Positions 6,621-15,722 of a DNA stretch of 64,000 bases are shown piece after piece (position 1 is the first letter of the stretch; every line of letters starts with the position of its first letter). The stretch covers positions 62,001 through 126,000 of the forward strand of contig NZ_JAMBPR010000014.1 in assembly GCF_024206475.1 (NCBI RefSeq), read 5' to 3'. Made by a program: the position numbers and the translations under genes. Source of the DNA: Paraburkholderia sp. CNPSo 3274. Its GTDB lineage: Bacteria > Pseudomonadota > Gammaproteobacteria > Burkholderiales > Burkholderiaceae. The notes below the pieces were generated by a model. It searched no databases, had not been told where the DNA came from, and was given only the letters and a program-made list of their open reading frames with translations.

Positions 6621-8186
6621 CTAAGGCTCATCCGCCCCGACCTGGTCGAGTGCATTCAGATCATCGGAGAAATCGTCAGGCTGCCCAGCAGCGGTTTCGT
6701 GGGCGCGCGGCGGAGACTTGACGACCGGCGGCGGCATTTCGCCCATGCGTTCATCGATACGTTGCAGCAAATAAGGAAAGAACGGATTCGACGCGATACG
6801 GAACATCGAATCGAGCGTCAGAATCAGGGTGCCGCGCTCGCCTCGCGGCGCAAGCGTGCCGAGGTGCTCATTGAAGTTTTCCGAATCGTCCGGAGCAATG
6901 CCGTACAGCGTGTCCGTGATCGGGAACGGAATCGCGACGTGCGATAACGAGAAAATTTCCTGGGGATAATCGATATCCAGTGGTTTGGTTTTCGTCTGCA
7001 CTTCACCCGCGTAAGTGCTGCGCTCGACGGTATGCGCCGAGTCCGGCGAGGCGTTGCCAATCACCGTCGTGCGATAGTTCTGCGGACCGGTACGCAGCAG
7101 CCGCGAAATAGCCGTATAGGAAGCGACCCGCAGGAAAGTCCTGAAACGCACGCTGCGGTTCACGTCGAATAAGACCACTTCACTGCCGTTCTCGGGAAGC
7201 TTGTCATAGAGCGACGACATAATCGCCGGCGTGCTGACCGTGAAGTCGGTCACAGACTGGAACGTCAGGATCGGCGGCAGCGTGTCGAGTCGGTTCTCAC
7301 GCTCGAGCCTCACCATTTGCTCCTGAATCGCGGTGGTCAGCAGGTACGATTGACGCGCACCATTCACCGGGAACGAGTTGTATTTGAACGGATTGAATTC
7401 CGGTACGACACCAAGCCATGCGGCACGCGCGAACACCGGCAATATCGCAGGCAATCCGGCGAGGCCGGCAAAGCGCGCGTAACGCGTCACGCCTATCATC
7501 GGGGAAATCAGCACGATTCGGCTCGGGCGCGTCAACGCGGGATTCTCGATCGCGTCGAGCGCATATTGCAGTGCCAGCGCCCCGCCGTTGGAGAAACCCA
7601 CCAGTTCCAGCGGCTTGTCCGGGCCCACACGCCGGCGCGCCTCCCGTATTGCGAGCCGGGTGGCCGCAGCCCAGTCCTGCCAGTGCACGTTTGCCAATCC
7701 GGCTGGCACCGTACCGTGCCCCGGCAAGCGGATGCCGATGGCGACGAAGCCGCGATCGCGATAGTGGCGCGCGATGTGACGCAAACTGAACGGCGAATCC
7801 GTCATGCCATGCAACAGCACCACGGCGCCCACGGGCGGCCCCTGCGGTTCGAGAATGTATGAACGGTTCCAGTCTTGCGCGAAGTGTCCCGGATAGATCG
7901 GCGCCCCTTCGTAGTACCGGTTCGTCGGGATGCGCTCGGACGGCTTCAATTGCTCGACGACGTTGACGCGAACCGCCTCGAAGATGCGCGCTTCCGCATC
8001 CATGTAGGCGTTCCAGTCCCCCGCATCCATTTCCTCAACAGTCATTTCGCGCGGCACGTAGGTGTGCCAGACAGCGAGATCCGGGCTGCGCTGCGAATAC
8101 CAGCCTCGCAGACCGAATGCGAGTATCACCAGCAGGACTGCAACCCATGCACCTATCTTTATTACCTTTAGTGAGGTGCGCAACAT
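6621..8186 (-). CDS. membrane-anchored alpha/beta hydrolase (serine aminopeptidase S33-like)
   Basis: 521 residues. Residues about 10-28 form one N-terminal membrane anchor. The hydrolase fold follows with the oxyanion HGMTDSP at about 126-132, nucleophile elbow GFSNGG at about 198-203, and a later Asp/His region. The C-terminal half is long and ends in a Pro-rich, acidic tail (PPPVVKSPPRAHE, QPDDFSDD), which is unusual for this family. The catalytic domain probably faces the periplasm. The substrate is unknown; lipase, esterase or lysophospholipase activity is plausible. Start ATG 8186. It is followed upstream on the same strand by the carbonic anhydrase gene, 91 bp away, but there is no evidence they are cotranscribed. 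Confidence 0.8.
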   Translation of the reverse strand: MLRTSLKVIKIGAWVAVLLVILAFGLRGWYSQRSPDLAVWHTYVPREMTVEEMDAGDWNAYMDAEARIFEAVRVNVVEQLKPSERIPTNRYYEGAPIYPGHFAQDWNRSYILEPQGPPVGAVVLLHGMTDSPFSLRHIARHYRDRGFVAIGIRLPGHGTVPAGLANVHWQDWAAATRLAIREARRRVGPDKPLELVGFSNGGALALQYALDAIENPALTRPSRIVLISPMIGVTRYARFAGLAGLPAILPVFARAAWLGVVPEFNPFKYNSFPVNGARQSYLLTTAIQEQMVRLERENRLDTLPPILTFQSVTDFTVSTPAIMSSLYDKLPENGSEVVLFDVNRSVRFRTFLRVASYTAISRLLRTGPQNYRTTVIGNASPDSAHTVERSTYAGEVQTKTKPLDIDYPQEIFSLSHVAIPFPITDTLYGIAPDDSENFNEHLGTLAPRGERGTLILTLDSMFRIASNPFFPYLLQRIDERMGEMPPPVVKSPPRAHETAAGQPDDFSDDLNALDQVGADEP

Positions 8187-8277
8187 TGTCGTTCTCTTTC
8201 GTTATTGATATCGGGGAATCAAAAAATACACGCACCTCACAATAGCCGCGAATCGCTTCCGAATTGGCTTCGAATTC

Positions 8278-9024
8278 TCACAGGAACGTTAGCTTGCCGT
8301 TTCGAATGTCATACATCGAGCCCACCATCTTCACGTTCCCTTTGTTTTCCAGATCGGACAGAATCTGACTTCCACTGCGGATGGCAGCTATCGCGCCCTG
8401 AACATTCGATCGCGCGACAGCATCGACAAATTCATCATTTTTGCTGGTTCGCTCTCCAGAATATTGCGTTGCAGTGATCGCCGGCTGGATCTTCTGAAGC
8501 AAACCCGTCAAATTTCCCAATTGAACGTTGTCGATCGCACCCTTTATCGCCCCGCATGCTGTATGGCCCATCACCAGAATCACTTTTGCACCCGCAACGG
8601 CGCACGCAAATTCCATACTCCCGAGTATGTCCTGGTTTGCGATGTTTCCCGCGATTCTTGCATTGAAGGTGTCGCCGATCCCCATATCCAGAATGATCTC
8701 GGCTGGCGCGCGAGAGTCGATACAACTAAGGACGATTGCTGCAGGGTACTGGCCGCTAGCGCTCGCCCTCTTCTGCGCGAGAAAGTCCTGCTTTTTCATC
8801 TTGCCGGAGCGAAACCGTTCGTTGCCGGCTTTCATCATTTCGACGATTTGATCTGGCGTCAGCGCATTGCGCTGCGATTCGGACAACGCCGCCGCCTGTA
8901 TATCGCCCCCGGTGAACTGCGTGCCTGCAACGAGCGTAGCCACGCTAATGCCAGCCTTAATCCATCTGCGTCTTGCGCCATCCGCCGGGTCGTCGGGAAC
9001 ATCAATCGTCGTGTTTGCAGACAT
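8278..9024 (-). CDS. exported beta-class carbonic anhydrase
   Basis: 248 residues; interconverts CO2 and bicarbonate. The zinc ligands and Asp/Arg dyad are visible: C101, D103, R105 (SCIDSRAP), H154 and C157 (GHTACGA). The N-terminus has ARRRWIKAG followed by a hydrophobic run and an Ala-rich site near 45-47, a Tat-type signal peptide, so the folded enzyme is probably sent to the periplasm. A linker of about 50 residues precedes the catalytic domain. Start ATG 9024 has a strong AAGGAG site. The adjacent 335 bp up to the integrase gene holds no other gene. Confidence 0.9.
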   Translation of the reverse strand: MSANTTIDVPDDPADGARRRWIKAGISVATLVAGTQFTGGDIQAAALSESQRNALTPDQIVEMMKAGNERFRSGKMKKQDFLAQKRASASGQYPAAIVLSCIDSRAPAEIILDMGIGDTFNARIAGNIANQDILGSMEFACAVAGAKVILVMGHTACGAIKGAIDNVQLGNLTGLLQKIQPAITATQYSGERTSKNDEFVDAVARSNVQGAIAAIRSGSQILSDLENKGNVKMVGSMYDIRNGKLTFL

Positions 9025-9336
9025 TAGAAACTCCTTTATTGACGGAGGTCGAACCTTGACTCGGAGAAAGATCTTGATCGATGTTCGCTAACAACATCAA
9101 ATCAGCGTGAAGGCAATGTGAAGATGGTCAGCCAGAGTATAGGCTGCGCGAAAAATCGTGATATTTAGCTGCGCCACCGTCAGGCGGATTGAACCTCCCT
9201 TTGGCATTCGCCCTCGGCGGCCGCCAGGCGACTCCAGCGCACCTGGGTCACCACTTGCAGGAGCGTCTCTGGTTTTCTGCGGAAAAACCGTGTCACTCGC
9301 GTCTATAAAGATAATCCTTCTTATCACTAGGCGTCT

Positions 9337-9351
9337 GTTTATACGATAAAC
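9337..9351. promoter_or_regulatory. 15-bp perfect inverted repeat at the integrase start
   Basis: GTTTAT-ACG-ATAAAC ends 8 bp before the ATG of the tyrosine recombinase and occupies the place where a ribosome site would be expected; no Shine-Dalgarno sequence is seen. TATACG within it also resembles a -10 box, which would give a very short leader. It could be an autoregulatory operator or an inner recombinase arm. Upstream, 9025-9336 contains nothing else recognisable. Confidence 0.4.
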
Positions 9352-9359
9352 TCTGATGC

Positions 9360-11066
9360 ATGAAAACGCGTCACACACCGTTGCCCCCGCCCGCCTCGGC
9401 CGAAGCGCCCGGATTTCCCGACGCCGACGAACTCGCCATGCTGCGCGCGTGGTATGCGGGCCTCGCCGTGCGGCCCGCCGTCGAGCGTTATCTACCCTCG
9501 GCACTCGGCGACGGGAAATCGGCGCGCGGCGTACTCGGGCGCATCCGGCGCAGGCTCGTCGCCCTCGCACGCGCGGCGCATCGCGACGATCTGGTGGCGC
9601 TGTTCGACCATCCGGTGGAGGAACGCGAGCGGCACGCCAAGGCTGTCGCGCAGGCAATCGACAGCCTGCGCACCGCGCGCCCTCCCGAACCCCAGATCGC
9701 CGACGACATCGCACAGTGGTTCACGCCGCGCGCCGTGCGGGTGCTGTACGCGCACGGCATTACCACACTCGCCGACCTGACCGTGCGTATCCCGCGCCGC
9801 CGCCAGTGGTGGAAAGCCGTGCCGGGACTCGGCGTGGCGAGCGCCCGCGCGATCGAGGCGTTCTTTGCGGCCTGGCCAGCACTCACGGAAAAGGCGCGCG
9901 CGCTCATCGTGGCGAGCCAGCGCGGCGACATCGCACCGTGGGAGTCCCTGAAGCTGCCGCACGAAGTCGACGGCTCCGAAGGCACGTTCCGTGCACCGCG
10001 CGCGACCTGCACGCTGGACGCATCAAACGACTATGAAGCCATCCAGACCTGGCTCGCGCTGCACGAGTCGCCCGCCACGCAGCGGACCTACCGGAAGGAA
10101 GCCGAACGCCTGATCCTCTGGGCGATCGTCGAGCGTGGCCGCGCGCTGTCGTCGCTCACGACCGAAGACGCCATCGCCTACCGCGCGTTCCTGCGCCATC
10201 CCTCCCCGCGCGGCCGCTGGGTCGGCCCCGTGCGGGCGCGCACGTCGCCGGACTGGCGGCCGTTCAACGGCAGCCTCTCGGCGCGCTCGGTCGCGCATGC
10301 TCTGTCGATCCTCGGCGCGCTGTTCCGCTGGCTCATCGAGCAGCGCTACGTGCTAGCCAATCCGTTTTCCGGCGTAAAAGTGCGCGGCGCGAGCGGGGCG
10401 CAGGCGCTCGACACCTCGCACGCATTCAGCGAAGGGGAATGGGCGCTGGTGCGCACGATCGCCGACGGCCTGGAGTGGTCGTATGGCTGGTCGGCGCCCG
10501 CGGCACAGCGGCTGCGCTTCCTGCTGGATTTCGGCTATGCGACCGGCCTGCGCGCGAGCGAGCTGGTTGGGGCCACGCTCGGCCACGTCGAGACGGATGC
10601 ACGCGGCGATCACTGGATGCGCGTGACGGGCAAGGGAAAGAAGCTGGCGCGCGTCGCCTTGCCGCCGCTCGCGTGGGAGGCGCTCGCGCGTTATCTGGCC
10701 GAACGCGACCTGCCAGTCGTACCCGTGCGCTGGAATCCGGCTACTCCGGTCATCGGCAGTCTCGAGGCCGACAGCGACGCCGCGATTAGCAGCGTGCGTT
10801 TGTGGGGCGTGCTTCGGCGCTTCTTCCTGCTGGCGGCCAAAGCCATCGAGGCCGATCATGCGCCGCTTGCGGAAAAGCTGAGCCGCGCGAGTCCGCACTG
10901 GATGCGCCACACGCACGCCACGCACGCGCTCGGGCGCGGCGCGGAACTCACCACGGTGCGCGACAACCTGCGGCACGCCTCTGTCTCGACCACCTCGATC
11001 TATCTGCACAGCGACGAAATCAAGCGCGCACGGCAAATTGCGGACGCATTTGCCAAGCCAAAGTGA
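9360..11066 (+). CDS. site-specific tyrosine recombinase / phage-type integrase with DUF3701-like N-terminus
   Basis: 568 residues. The N-terminal 200 residues (ARITALCs-like repeats absent; LYAHGITTLADLTVRIPRR and WWKAVPGLGVASARAI visible) match the DUF3701/HhH-like region found in large Burkholderiales integrases. A core-binding SAM-like domain (about 225-340) and the catalytic domain follow. Catalytic residues: R in TGLRASELVG, K in VTGKGKK, HWMRHTHAT (H-x-x-R), H in LRHASVSTT and the Tyr of TSIYLHS. The protein looks active. No phage genes, attachment repeats or cargo flank it, so it is a lone chromosomal recombinase with unknown target. The ATG at 9360 is chosen from homology length; no clear ribosome site is seen. 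Confidence 0.88.
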   Translation: MKTRHTPLPPPASAEAPGFPDADELAMLRAWYAGLAVRPAVERYLPSALGDGKSARGVLGRIRRRLVALARAAHRDDLVALFDHPVEERERHAKAVAQAIDSLRTARPPEPQIADDIAQWFTPRAVRVLYAHGITTLADLTVRIPRRRQWWKAVPGLGVASARAIEAFFAAWPALTEKARALIVASQRGDIAPWESLKLPHEVDGSEGTFRAPRATCTLDASNDYEAIQTWLALHESPATQRTYRKEAERLILWAIVERGRALSSLTTEDAIAYRAFLRHPSPRGRWVGPVRARTSPDWRPFNGSLSARSVAHALSILGALFRWLIEQRYVLANPFSGVKVRGASGAQALDTSHAFSEGEWALVRTIADGLEWSYGWSAPAAQRLRFLLDFGYATGLRASELVGATLGHVETDARGDHWMRVTGKGKKLARVALPPLAWEALARYLAERDLPVVPVRWNPATPVIGSLEADSDAAISSVRLWGVLRRFFLLAAKAIEADHAPLAEKLSRASPHWMRHTHATHALGRGAELTTVRDNLRHASVSTTSIYLHSDEIKRARQIADAFAKPK

Positions 11067-11090
11067 GCATGATCCACGCCGGATTGCGTA

Positions 11091-11567
11091 TCAGCTGACC
11101 GAGCCCATCGCCGATTGCTGATAGTTTTCAAGGCCGATCTTGTCGATCAACCCGAGCTGGATTTCTAGCCAGTCGATGTGATCCTCCGTGTCGTCGAGGA
11201 TCTCGACGAAAATTTCCCTCGACACAAAGTCCCGAACGGATTCGCAATACGCAACGGCTTCCTTGCACTGTGCCTGCGCAGTGCGTTCGAGCTTGAGGTC
11301 GCACTCGAGCACTTCGCGAACATCCTCGCCGATCAGAAGTTTGCTAAGGTCCTGCAGATTGGGCAGACCGTCGAGCATTAGAATCCGCTCGATCAGCTTG
11401 TCGGCATGCTTCATCTCCTCGATCGACTCGTCATATTCATGTTTGCCGAGTCCTGCGAGACCCCAGTGGCCGTAAAGCCGCGCGTGCAGAAAATACTGGT
11501 TAATCGCCGTTAGCTCGTTCTTCAGTTCCGCATTGAGATATTCGATAACTTTTGGATCTGCTTGCAT
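11091..11567 (-). CDS. bfr: bacterioferritin
   Basis: 158 residues; 24-subunit iron-storage shell with haem at subunit interfaces. Ferroxidase ligands are at the standard positions E18, E51, H54, E94 and H130, and the haem-ligating Met52 and core Tyr25 are present. The residue at E. coli position 127 (bridging Glu) is Thr here, with Glu at 128 (DDTEDH). The start at 11567 has a very strong GGAGGGA site; longer frames upstream are not needed. The C-terminus ([11 protein letters not shown]) is typical of beta-proteobacterial Bfr. It converges with the integrase gene, 24 bp apart. Confidence 0.95.
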   Translation of the reverse strand: MQADPKVIEYLNAELKNELTAINQYFLHARLYGHWGLAGLGKHEYDESIEEMKHADKLIERILMLDGLPNLQDLSKLLIGEDVREVLECDLKLERTAQAQCKEAVAYCESVRDFVSREIFVEILDDTEDHIDWLEIQLGLIDKIGLENYQQSAMGSVS

Positions 11568-11804
11568 GACTCCCTCCAGGGTGCTGCGCCGTTGCTGCGT
11601 CGGGGCAATGACAACGAGCATAGACATTTGGCGCGCGCACCGCACGAACGAGAACATCAATGAGAAGAATTCCGCGTTTTGTCGGCCCAATTTACGCAGA
11701 GGAATGACGAGGCCATCGACGCCGGCATCATCTCGGGTCCGCGCATTGACCCGTCCGGCGCAATGATCACGACCACCGGCGGCCACGGCGACGTTATACG
11801 CGCA

Positions 11805-13037
11805 TCAACTCAGCCCGACGTCGACACGATCCGCTTTCCTGATGGCGGGAAACGCGATCATCCATACCGCCGCGGCGACGATCGTTCCGATTCCGCCAAG
11901 CGCCACGGCCGGAACCGTTCCAAGCAAGGCGGCGGCCACACCGGACTCGAAGGCGCCCAGTTCGCTCGAAGCTCCGATGAACAGGGCGTTGACCGCCGAC
12001 ACGCGCCCGCGCATCGCGTCGGGCGTCGCAAGCTGAATCAGAGAAGTGCGGATATTGACGCTGACCATGTCGCTTGCGCCCACCACGGCAAGCGCCAGCC
12101 ACGACACCCACGCCGAGCGCGAGAGCGCGAATACCAGCGTGGCCACGCCGAACACGATCACTGCGGCAATGAGCTTGGGGCCGACATTGCGCTCAGGCGG
12201 GAAACGGGTCAGCGCGAGTCCGACGAGACAAGCGCCAACGGCTGGCGCGCTGCGCAGCACGCCCAGGCCTTGCGGGCCCACCTTGAGGATGTCCTGGGCG
12301 TAGACCGGCAACAAGGCCGTCGCACCGCCGAGCAGCACGGCAAACAGATCGAGAGAAAGTGCGCCGAGCACGACCGGTCGAGACCGCACGAACACGAATC
12401 CCTCCTTCACACGCGCGATTCGTCCGTGTAGCGACATCCGCTCGGAGCGCGGCCGCCGCTCCCGGAACGTCATCGCACCCGCCATCGCCGCGAAGAAGAA
12501 AACCGCACAGACCAGATAAGCGACGGTCGAGCCCATCGCATAGCAGAGGCCACCCACGACCGGCCCGAGGACGATCGCCATCTGCCACGCTGTCGAGTTG
12601 GATGCGATCGCGCGCGGCAGCCGGTCCGGTGGCACGAGCAGCGGCAACAACGCCTGCGCGGCCGGTTCTGCGATCGCTCGCGCCGTGCCGAGCAACAGCA
12701 GCACGCCGTAGAAGAACCCAAGCCCTTTCGTCTGCAGCATGGACAACGCAAGGAATGCGAGTGCGCAGAAACATTGAAGCGCGAGGCCTGCCACAACGAG
12801 CGGGCGCGGCGACAAGCGATCGCAAAGCTCCCCGGCGGGCAGCGTCATCAACACGGCCGGGATGAACTCCACGATGCCGACGATGCCGAGCGTGAGCGGC
12901 GTTTGCGAAACCTTGTAGACGCTCCATCCAATCACGACGGACAACGCGAGCGTCGACGCTTCCGAAAGGAAGCGCACGCCGAGGCACACCGGCAGGTCCC
13001 GCCGTCGATAAGCTTCTTCTCTCACCTGCGTGTTCAT
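11805..13037 (-). CDS. MFS efflux transporter (EntS-like)
   Basis: 410 residues with about 12 hydrophobic segments. It resembles the MFS_3/EntS drug and siderophore exporter group: loop GELCDRLSPRPL after helix 2 and a second-half loop near RGRVSAVNALFIG. The C-terminus is short and polar. It is transcribed divergently from a TetR regulator 102 bp away with a perfect palindrome between them, a standard repressor-controlled efflux module. The substrate is unknown; an antibiotic, dye or siderophore is plausible. Confidence 0.85.
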   Translation of the reverse strand: MNTQVREEAYRRRDLPVCLGVRFLSEASTLALSVVIGWSVYKVSQTPLTLGIVGIVEFIPAVLMTLPAGELCDRLSPRPLVVAGLALQCFCALAFLALSMLQTKGLGFFYGVLLLLGTARAIAEPAAQALLPLLVPPDRLPRAIASNSTAWQMAIVLGPVVGGLCYAMGSTVAYLVCAVFFFAAMAGAMTFRERRPRSERMSLHGRIARVKEGFVFVRSRPVVLGALSLDLFAVLLGGATALLPVYAQDILKVGPQGLGVLRSAPAVGACLVGLALTRFPPERNVGPKLIAAVIVFGVATLVFALSRSAWVSWLALAVVGASDMVSVNIRTSLIQLATPDAMRGRVSAVNALFIGASSELGAFESGVAAALLGTVPAVALGGIGTIVAAAVWMIAFPAIRKADRVDVGLS

Positions 13038-13104
13038 CGATATCTCCGGGCCTTCCGCACCGGCGCATGTCCGCTGGCGTGCGCTGGACTCGCGCCCGTA
13101 ATGC

Positions 13105-13117
13105 GAGCATATTGCTC
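13105..13117. promoter_or_regulatory. palindromic operator between the efflux and TetR genes
   Basis: GAGCA-TAT-TGCTC is a perfect inverted repeat in the 102-bp divergent intergenic space, 22 bp before the TetR start and 67 bp before the transporter start. The position fits a TetR operator controlling both promoters. The arms are short, so the true site may be longer and less perfect. Confidence 0.5.
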
Positions 13118-13139
13118 ATGTTCACACTGGAGCGCATGC

Positions 13140-13805
13140 ATGGCTACTCGCATAACCCGAACCTCCGGCGCCATGCGCAAAGCACCGAAACAGGCGCGTT
13201 CGAGGGCGACGATCGACGCCATTCTCGACGCGGCGGCTCACATTCTGGGCGAACGCGGGTGGTCTGCATTCACGACCAACGCGGTGGCGGAGGCGGCGGG
13301 CGTGAGCATCGGCTCGCTCTACCAATACTTCCCCGACAAGCTCGCGCTGATCGACGCTGTCCGCCGGCGGCATTTCGACGACGTGCTGGCGGTGCTGCAA
13401 GCCGCTGCGAATCCGCAGATTCCACGCACGCGCCGCATTGCGGCACTCGTGGACGGCATGATTGCCGTGCATAGCCGCCATCCGGCCGCGCATCGGGTCC
13501 TGATGGAAGAAAGCCCGCGTGGCGACACGTCGCGCAGCGCGCACGATCGCTTCGAGATCGAATGCCGGAAAGCCTATGAGGCGCTGTTCATGGCGAACGC
13601 AGGCGGCACGCCCGACCATGTTCGGCTCGCCGCCCAGGTGCTTGCGGGGGCGCTCGCGGGCGCCGTTCACGAGGCGGCGCGGCAGGGTCAGCTCGCGTCG
13701 CCGGTCCTCAGGTGGGAACTCGTCACGCTCGTGCATGCCTACCTGTCACGCGCGCGGCCAGTGAAAGTTTCCCGGCCTGCGATAGCGCCAGCGGATCGGG
13801 TATGA
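13140..13805 (+). CDS. TetR-family transcriptional repressor
   Basis: 221 residues. The N-terminal HTH (about residues 17-62: RATIDAILDAAAHILGERG, then FTTNAVAEAAGVSIGSLYQYFPDK) is a textbook TetR domain. The C-terminal ligand-binding part resembles TetR_C_7/AcrR-like proteins. Start ATG 13140 has GGAG eight bases upstream; ATG 13173 is an alternative. It is divergent from the MFS transporter and likely represses it and itself through the palindrome between them. Confidence 0.9.
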   Translation: MATRITRTSGAMRKAPKQARSRATIDAILDAAAHILGERGWSAFTTNAVAEAAGVSIGSLYQYFPDKLALIDAVRRRHFDDVLAVLQAAANPQIPRTRRIAALVDGMIAVHSRHPAAHRVLMEESPRGDTSRSAHDRFEIECRKAYEALFMANAGGTPDHVRLAAQVLAGALAGAVHEAARQGQLASPVLRWELVTLVHAYLSRARPVKVSRPAIAPADRV

Positions 13806-13852
13806 TCGCGGCAGAATCGAGTTCTATTCGTATTCCTTACGACTGAATTTCA

Positions 13853-15088
13853 ATGGAAACTGGTATGTCGACATCGCAGCCAGCCCGTGCGGGCTCCGTG
13901 CTTGAAGTCCTGCGAGTTTTTCTGAAGCTGGGTCTGACGTCCTTTGGCGGTCCCATTGCCCATATCGGCTACTTCCGTCGCGAGTTCGTCGAGCGGCGTC
14001 GCTGGCTCGACGACGAAACTTTCGCGGATCTGGTCGGCCTCTGCCAGTTTCTCCCGGGTCCCGCCAGTAGTCAGACCGGATTTTCGATCGGTCTGCTGCG
14101 CGCCGGCTGGCCAGGCGGACTGGCAGCCTGGTGCGGCTTCACGCTGCCATCCGTCGCACTGCTGATCGCCTTTGCCATGATCGCGCCTGAACTCGGCGGA
14201 CCCGTGGGAACTGGGCTGATTCACGGACTGAAACTCGTCGCCGTTGCCGTCGTCGCGCAAGCCGTATGGGACATGGCGCGCCGCCTATGCCCCGACCACC
14301 GCCGCGCCGGCATTGCACTCGTTGCGGTCGTGCTTCTCGCTGTCATGACGACGGCGTATGCACAGTTGATCGTCATCGTGCTCGGCGCGGCGCTCGGTCT
14401 CGTGCTGTGCCGGTCCACGACTTCGGGGACCATCGTCGGTACGCGTCAGCATACGCAGGCGTTTCGCGTATCGCGTAGCGCCGGTCTGTTCGCGCTTGCC
14501 CTCTTCTGCGCCCTGCTTATCGGGCTCCCGGCGCTTGCCGCATTCGACACGACGCCTACCGTCCGCGTGTTCGACGCCTTCTACCGCTCGGGCGCCCTCG
14601 TGTTCGGCGGCGGTCATGTGGTGCTGCCGTTGCTGCAGCGTGAGACCGTGGCTACGGGCTGGGTCTCACCGAACGACTTTCTTGCGGGCTATGGTGCCGC
14701 CCAGGCCGTGCCCGGCCCGCTCTTCACGTTCGCCGCTTTCCTCGGATGGATCATGAGCGGTCCATCCAGTCATGCGCTGGGTGCCTTCGTGGCCCTGGCA
14801 GGCATCTTCTTGCCAGGCCTGCTTCTCGTGCTCGCCGCACTGCCATATTGGCAAGCACTTCGCACCCATCCCTCGATGGCGGCCATGCTTGCGGGCGTGA
14901 ATGCAGCCGTGGTCGGACTGCTTGCCATGGCGCTCTATTCGCCGGTGTGGACGAGCGCCGTCCAGTCACGGATCGACTTTGCGGTCGCGACCATCGGCTT
15001 CTTTTTGCTCACACGCTGGAAAGTGCCACCGCTCGCTGTCGTCGTGCTTTCGGCGGCGGCTGGCGTCGCCGAGATGCTTTTTCGCTGA
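13853..15088 (+). CDS. chrA: chromate transporter, long-chain (two-domain) ChrA
   Basis: 411 residues, the normal length of the bidomain CHR family. The two homologous halves are visible: first half FGGPIAHIGYF with LPGPASSQ, second half FGGGHVVLPLL with VPGPLFTF. About ten membrane segments. ChrA proteins expel chromate by proton-coupled transport, though many chromosomal homologues have no proven role. ATG 13853 is used; ATG 13865 is equally possible and neither has a clear ribosome site. It converges with dhaL, 10 bp apart. Confidence 0.92.
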   Translation: METGMSTSQPARAGSVLEVLRVFLKLGLTSFGGPIAHIGYFRREFVERRRWLDDETFADLVGLCQFLPGPASSQTGFSIGLLRAGWPGGLAAWCGFTLPSVALLIAFAMIAPELGGPVGTGLIHGLKLVAVAVVAQAVWDMARRLCPDHRRAGIALVAVVLLAVMTTAYAQLIVIVLGAALGLVLCRSTTSGTIVGTRQHTQAFRVSRSAGLFALALFCALLIGLPALAAFDTTPTVRVFDAFYRSGALVFGGGHVVLPLLQRETVATGWVSPNDFLAGYGAAQAVPGPLFTFAAFLGWIMSGPSSHALGAFVALAGIFLPGLLLVLAALPYWQALRTHPSMAAMLAGVNAAVVGLLAMALYSPVWTSAVQSRIDFAVATIGFFLLTRWKVPPLAVVVLSAAAGVAEMLFR

Positions 15089-15098
15089 GTGGCAAAGC

Positions 15099-15722
15099 TC
15101 ACCCTCGCCAGGCTTGAAGAAACCTGAGCCACGCTGTCGCGCCAGGATCAGCGTGACCGATACTGCGTTCCTGCACCCACGCCGCGCGCCCTTTCTTCGA
15201 CTGCAACGCGGCCGTGGCGCGCACCTGTTGCTCCGCCGTGTCGATCATCGCGTCGAGGAGCGCGCGCTCGTCACCACGGCCTGATTCGAGCGCTTCAAGC
15301 GTATCGAGGCTTGGCACGAGCGCATCGAGCACCGTCTTGTCGCCGAGCTGCGATTTGCCCCGCTCGGCAATGCGCGCGGCCACCGCGCGACCCATGGCGA
15401 GCGCTTCGGCCCGGCCCGCAACGTGGCTGCCCGCCACGGTCTTCGCGGCCGCGAGCAGCCCGCCGCCCACGAGCGCGCCGAACGTCGAAGGGTTCGCCGT
15501 CGAAAACGCCTTGCCCGCGGCGATCAGCACGTCGCCCAGCGCGGCGTCGGGCGGCAGCTTCGCAACGGCATCGGCTGCCGCGAGCGAGCCTGCCTTCACG
15601 GTGACGCCCAGGTCGCCGTCGCCGAGCGCGGCGTCGAGTTCGCGCAGTTCCTCCGCGCTGGCGGGCATCGCGTTCAACGCCCCAATGAGCCGCGTCCTTA
15701 TTTCGCCGACCGAAAGACTCAT
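15099..15722 (-). CDS. dhaL: dihydroxyacetone kinase-type ADP/ATP-binding subunit DhaL
   Basis: 207 residues, all DhaL domain. Contains the Mg-binding Asp cluster (DAALGDGDLGVTV, near residues 30-42), GGGLLAAAK and the C-terminal ERSIGHADPGA motif. In this family DhaL carries the nucleotide and transfers phosphate to the substrate held by DhaK. No DhaM (PTS) partner is present, so direct use of ATP is likely. Its ATG overlaps the dhaK stop (ATGA), so the two are coupled. It is the last gene of the nine-gene operon with mtnK, mtnA and a class II aldolase. Its substrate need not be dihydroxyacetone. Confidence 0.88.
   Translation of the reverse strand: MSLSVGEIRTRLIGALNAMPASAEELRELDAALGDGDLGVTVKAGSLAAADAVAKLPPDAALGDVLIAAGKAFSTANPSTFGALVGGGLLAAAKTVAGSHVAGRAEALAMGRAVAARIAERGKSQLGDKTVLDALVPSLDTLEALESGRGDERALLDAMIDTAEQQVRATAALQSKKGRAAWVQERSIGHADPGATAWLRFLQAWRG

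Noticed and set aside
9356..10036. 226-codon plus-strand frame overlapping the integrase start
   Set aside because: Arg-rich +1-type shadow; the 568-residue recombinase frame carries all the motifs.
9360..11066. Integrase as edge of a prophage or genomic island
   Set aside because: No tRNA, attachment repeats, structural phage genes or conjugation genes occur on either side; flanking genes are ordinary housekeeping types.
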